Shown here: positions 60,815 through 64,000 of the stretch, in pieces | How the letters are laid out: every line of letters begins with the position of its first letter | How positions within the stretch are numbered: position 1 is the stretch's first letter | NCBI GenBank assembly: GCA_023386045.1 | Contig: JAEWKK010000008.1 | Span: forward strand, 1-64,000 | Direction: 5' to 3' | DNA: 64,000 nucleotides | Source: Bacteroidota bacterium | GTDB taxonomy: Bacteria > Bacteroidota > Bacteroidia > Chitinophagales > Chitinophagaceae | Program-made: the position numbers and the translations under genes | The notes under the pieces: generated by a model | The model's database searches: none | Seen by the model: the letters and a program-made list of their open reading frames with translations, nothing else | Told to the model about the DNA's origin: nothing

Positions 60815-61663
60815 GTGCAGCATGTAGAATTTTTTCATCCCGAGCATTTCGAGACCCGCTATCATCGCAGGAAAGCGAAAAAATCACTTGCACGGTTCAT
60901 CGACTTCTTCTGGGAAACCAATTTCGATGAGCTTTATTCAAAATATCCTTCAGGTTTTTCAGACGCCCTCTTTCCCAATGTAGGTTATACTTATCTCATC
61001 AACCTCGGGACCAGTTTTGTGATGCAGCTGGAAAATGAAAGCTTTGAAATGAAGTCGGATGGATTCCTGCCCAGGCATAAAAACATGGTCTGCCATCATT
61101 CCGAAGGCAACAGGATCTTTGGCATCAAGTTCAGGGTATCACCTGTCATCTTCGAAAAGAAAGTCAACTTCTACGAGTATCGGGAATATATTTTTCCCCT
61201 GGCCTATCTCATCGATCGGAGGATCATAGAGGACGTCAAAAAAGCTGGTTCGTTTGAAAAAAGAGTGCAGCTTCTTTCTGAATATTATGACAGGCTGGTT
61301 GAAAAACATGCAGGTTCGCTAAAACAGGTAGATATTGTTACAAAGATTTTGCGTGAGTGTTCTGATAAGCATCAATATGATGTTTCTATTGAAGAACTAT
61401 CAAAGCAAAACAATATCAGCTCAAGAACCCTTCAACGTTATTTTGAAGCTACTACCAGCATCACCAGCAAGCAGGCCTTGCAGATCCTGCGCATAAGGAC
61501 AGCCATTGAAAGACTCACTTCGGATCCAAAGCATTTTCACTTTCGCGATTTTGGTTATTACGATTACAGCCATTTCTACAAGCACCTCAAACAATTTCTC
61601 AACACAAACACTATTGAAATCATTCAACCCCACCTGAGGTTATTGGAAGCCGGAGTAAAATAA
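60815..61663 (+). CDS. AraC-family transcriptional regulator, GTG start
   Basis: 282 residues, started at GTG 60815, since no ATG precedes it in frame and the 60803-60810 TAACTTTA element is 4 nt upstream. The C-terminal third holds the AraC double helix-turn-helix: VSIEELSKQNNISSRTLQRYFEATTSITSKQALQILRIRTAIERL, and YDYSHFYKHLKQFLN. The N-terminal part (1-180) resembles the DUF6597-type ligand domain. It is divergent from gmk; its target is unknown. Confidence 0.9.
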   Translation: MQHVEFFHPEHFETRYHRRKAKKSLARFIDFFWETNFDELYSKYPSGFSDALFPNVGYTYLINLGTSFVMQLENESFEMKSDGFLPRHKNMVCHHSEGNRIFGIKFRVSPVIFEKKVNFYEYREYIFPLAYLIDRRIIEDVKKAGSFEKRVQLLSEYYDRLVEKHAGSLKQVDIVTKILRECSDKHQYDVSIEELSKQNNISSRTLQRYFEATTSITSKQALQILRIRTAIERLTSDPKHFHFRDFGYYDYSHFYKHLKQFLNTNTIEIIQPHLRLLEAGVK

Positions 61664-61686
61664 AAAGCTCCCTGGAAAAGGAGCTT
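61660..61686 (-). terminator. Rho-independent terminator of the TonB receptor gene
   Basis: On the minus strand AAGCTCC-TTTTCCAG-GGAGCTT then TTTTATTTT. It is 47 bp after the stop at 61733. Confidence 0.75.
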
Positions 61687-61732
61687 GTATTGAGGACATG
61701 CACATGAGAAAAATTACATGTTGAATTGAAGT

Positions 61733-64000
61733 TTAATTACCTCCCGCTCTTTGTCTTTCTTCTTCTGAAGCCGTTGTTCTGCGACGAGCCTGTTGTACTT
61801 TGTTATTGCCAAAGCGGAAAGTGAAAGAAAGATTTACTGCACGTGTTTCCCTGTAAGCATGCCAGTTCTCCACGTAACGTCCTTCATAAGTAACTTTTGC
61901 TTTTGGAAGATTGGTCCAGAAGATATCTGTCACATTCATTCTAACAATACCCTTTCCCTTTAAGATGGTTTTTTGTGCGCCAACTGTGAGACCCCAGTTA
62001 GGATACATCACCATATATCCTCCTCTGGAACCTGTGTTCAGGTTAGCATTAAGTTCCGCTGACCAGCCTTTTGAAAAACTGAAATTGTTATTGGTCCTGA
62101 TATTGGCTGCAGGCTTGCCATCATTCAATGAAACGTTTCCAAGATTTCCATTGAATTTGCTGTAAAAGAGATTGAAATTATTGATCATGTTCCACCATTT
62201 GTTGATCCTGATAGGAGTGGTGGCCGTTAGTCCAATATAATCAGAAGAAGAAAGATTTACTGGTATCTGTACGGTTATGTTTTCTGACTGACCTGGCTGG
62301 ATCACGAAGTCGGGAAATATATCTTTTATTCTTGCCAAAACTGTGGATTGCACATCTGTAGTATGACTGTAGCCCACTGTAAAATTCAGGTTCCTGACAG
62401 TATAACTCATTTCATAAGACCAGGTCATTTGTGGCTTGAGCAGGGGATTGCCACTACCGTAAATAGTTGGATCTATCTGTGCCAGAAATGGATTCAGCTG
62501 GTTGTAAGATGGGCGGTCAATCCTGCGACTAACAGAAACTCCCAGGGTCTTGTCTTCTTCCAACTTATAATTGAAGAAGGCACTGGGGAATAAACGCAGG
62601 TAATCATTCTTGTTTCTTTTATCACCCTGCACCTGTCTTGTATCATTAAAGGTTTGTTCACCACGTAATCCCAACTGGAAATTGAATTTCTTATACTCCT
62701 TACTAAAGTTGACGTAAGCTGCATAGTTATATTCCTTGTAGAAGAAACGATTGGTTTTGCCACTGTCAACAACTACCTGGTTGGGCAGCACATTATAAAA
62801 CCTGGCGTCGTTATCAGAATAAACATAACTTCCTTTCACCCCCGCTTCGAACCTTGCGCCATTCTTAAGCGGTTGGATATAATCTGCTTTTGCTGTTTTG
62901 AGATAGAGATCACCACGCTGGTCTCCATCCAAAATTTCATCCGGTGATTTAGGAAGACCATTCATATCATAAAAGCTGCTGGAGGTTCTTGTAAGTGAAG
63001 TATTTTTAAAAATTCCATAGTCCAGGTCAGCATTGATCTCCCTGCCTGTACTGTCAAATTTGTGTTTGAAGTTGATATTGGCCACTACATTACTGAAATG
63101 ATCATTGTTGGTGCCCACTGAAAAGAACTGGTAATCAGCCTGTCCATTTTCATCTTTTACTAGTGTGGTCATGTCTGCCTTTCTCTGGAAATGATTAAAG
63201 CTTCCGTTTACAACAAATCCTACAATGGTTTTTTGAGAAGGAAAGAAGTCTGCACCTATCCTTGAAGTATGTGTGCCAAAAGGCATGATGGCATAGTTAT
63301 CCTTATCATCTGAACCAATGAATACACCGTTGTCGTAAAAGTTACGGTTGATGATCAGGTTATTCAACATCTTGCGGTAAGCATAATTGTAATTGCCAAA
63401 CAGGTTCATTTTTTTATCGCGGTAATTAAAACTACCACCAGCATTTGCTTTTGGATAGATGCCCTGTCCATAGCCTGCATTGAGTGTTCCATTAGCTCCC
63501 ATTCTCTGGTCTTTTTTCATGCGGATATCAATAATGCCGGCATTTCCTGCAGCATCATATTTTGCAGAAGGGTTGGTGATGATATCAATTCTTTCGATTG
63601 CGTTGCTGGGAAGACCTCGCAGATAGTTACCCAGGTCGGCACCGCTCATGGCTGTTGGCTTTCCATCGATCATGATGATAACACCGGCTCTTCCACGAAG
63701 ACTGATGGCATCATTCTGATCTACGGTAACACCGGGGGATCTTTCAAGGATCTCCAGCGCCGAGCTTCCCGCACTTACAATGCTGTTCTCCACGTTCACT
63801 ACAATACGATCGCTCAGTTTTTGGATGAATGGCTTTCTTGCCGTAACAGTAATTGCCTGCAGCTGGTTGGCCTGTTTGACAGTCATACTTACCGGTGATT
63901 GATAAACTGGGGAGGATTCATTCAATTCAAAAGCAGGAATAAAGCTGGTAGCATGCTCCAGGGCTGATACTCTCAACAGATAGTTTCCAAAAGAAACCTG
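61733..64000 (-). CDS. TonB-dependent receptor-like outer-membrane protein, 5' end outside the window
   Basis: At least 755 residues are visible, and the frame stays open to position 64000: before the TTG at 63976 the frame still reads QVSFGNYLL. The true start lies beyond the window, and the missing N-terminus is probably a CarboxypepD_reg-like domain, whose end (YLLRVSALEHATSF) is visible. Then comes a plug domain (SALEILERSPGVTVDQNDAISLRGRAGVIIMIDG, then SNAIERIDIITNPSAKYDAAGNAGIIDI). The rest is a 22-strand OMP_b-brl_3-type barrel. It takes up an unknown ligand. Confidence 0.88.
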   Translation of the reverse strand, partial: QVSFGNYLLRVSALEHATSFIPAFELNESSPVYQSPVSMTVKQANQLQAITVTARKPFIQKLSDRIVVNVENSIVSAGSSALEILERSPGVTVDQNDAISLRGRAGVIIMIDGKPTAMSGADLGNYLRGLPSNAIERIDIITNPSAKYDAAGNAGIIDIRMKKDQRMGANGTLNAGYGQGIYPKANAGGSFNYRDKKMNLFGNYNYAYRKMLNNLIINRNFYDNGVFIGSDDKDNYAIMPFGTHTSRIGADFFPSQKTIVGFVVNGSFNHFQRKADMTTLVKDENGQADYQFFSVGTNNDHFSNVVANINFKHKFDSTGREINADLDYGIFKNTSLTRTSSSFYDMNGLPKSPDEILDGDQRGDLYLKTAKADYIQPLKNGARFEAGVKGSYVYSDNDARFYNVLPNQVVVDSGKTNRFFYKEYNYAAYVNFSKEYKKFNFQLGLRGEQTFNDTRQVQGDKRNKNDYLRLFPSAFFNYKLEEDKTLGVSVSRRIDRPSYNQLNPFLAQIDPTIYGSGNPLLKPQMTWSYEMSYTVRNLNFTVGYSHTTDVQSTVLARIKDIFPDFVIQPGQSENITVQIPVNLSSSDYIGLTATTPIRINKWWNMINNFNLFYSKFNGNLGNVSLNDGKPAANIRTNNNFSFSKGWSAELNANLNTGSRGGYMVMYPNWGLTVGAQKTILKGKGIVRMNVTDIFWTNLPKAKVTYEGRYVENWHAYRETRAVNLSFTFRFGNNKVQQARRRTTASEEERQRAGGN

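Overview
This window comes from a Bacteroidota chromosome, most likely in or near the Chitinophagaceae. That placement is inferred from gene content and signals, not from a database search. The evidence is: TAnnTTTG-type -7 promoter elements instead of TATAAT; an SGNH hydrolase with a type IX secretion C-terminal sorting domain; DUF2911, CarboxypepD_reg/TonB-type and LptC-lipoprotein genes typical of the phylum; few Shine-Dalgarno sequences; and moderate G+C. Most of the window is ordinary chromosomal backbone. The left edge carries the end of an IS3-like element, and the right edge cuts the 5' end of a TonB-dependent receptor gene.

Layout. 1-3319: IS fragment, SixA-like phosphatase, DMT permease, MurG-like glycosyltransferase and two small proteins. 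3563-8336 (minus): PLP aminotransferase, then a c-type cytochrome/gnd/zwf run for the oxidative pentose phosphate pathway. 8443-9849: AhpD-like protein plus an orphan KorB beta subunit. 10230-15625: TsaC, JmjC-type cupin, NTF2-like protein, RNase HII, an outer-membrane candidate and heme A synthase. 15745-25210: membrane-anchored patatin, a lipoprotein, lipid kinase, FabH, TypA, M48 protease and a small membrane protein. 25207-30150: surface-polysaccharide genes (GT4, FkbM, GT2, O-antigen ligase-like) with meaB in between. 30186-33589: LON-substrate-domain protein and a tightly coupled coaX / outer-membrane protein / lptC operon. 34022-35176: repeats and a probable structured non-coding RNA. 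35177-39325: Lrp regulator followed by a Wzx/Wzz/Wzy-like cluster. 39322-45494: OppC-like permease, GT2, T9SS-tagged SGNH hydrolase, MarR and a large acyl-CoA dehydrogenase. 45904-55852: membrane proteins, amidase, CdsA/CPBP, DusB, SMR exporter, GPx, DUF2911, AcpH and a deoxyhypusine-synthase-like enzyme. 55939-60713 (minus): gmk, CNNM/CBS protein, tatC, rpiB and an M28 peptidase run in one direction. 60815-64000: AraC regulator and the TonB receptor.

Two features stand out. First, about ten intergenic regions hold degenerate heptamer arrays built from three unit classes: (a) CCATGAA and relatives, (b) GTGAGTG, (c) AAACGGG. Each block usually has a G-rich half on the left and a C-rich half on the right, so the two halves are inverted, and several share a short core near AAACGACCGGCTATGGACC. 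Second, a minus-strand transcription unit at about 34758-35079 has its own -33/-7 promoter and terminator, no plausible protein, and a perfect tRNA-type T-arm joined to a 7-nt acceptor-like strand. I could not assign it to tmRNA, RNase P, SRP or 6S RNA. These two are the best candidates for something undescribed. Many -7 elements also lie only 4-24 nt upstream of start codons, which suggests leaderless or very short-leader transcripts and was used here to choose starts.
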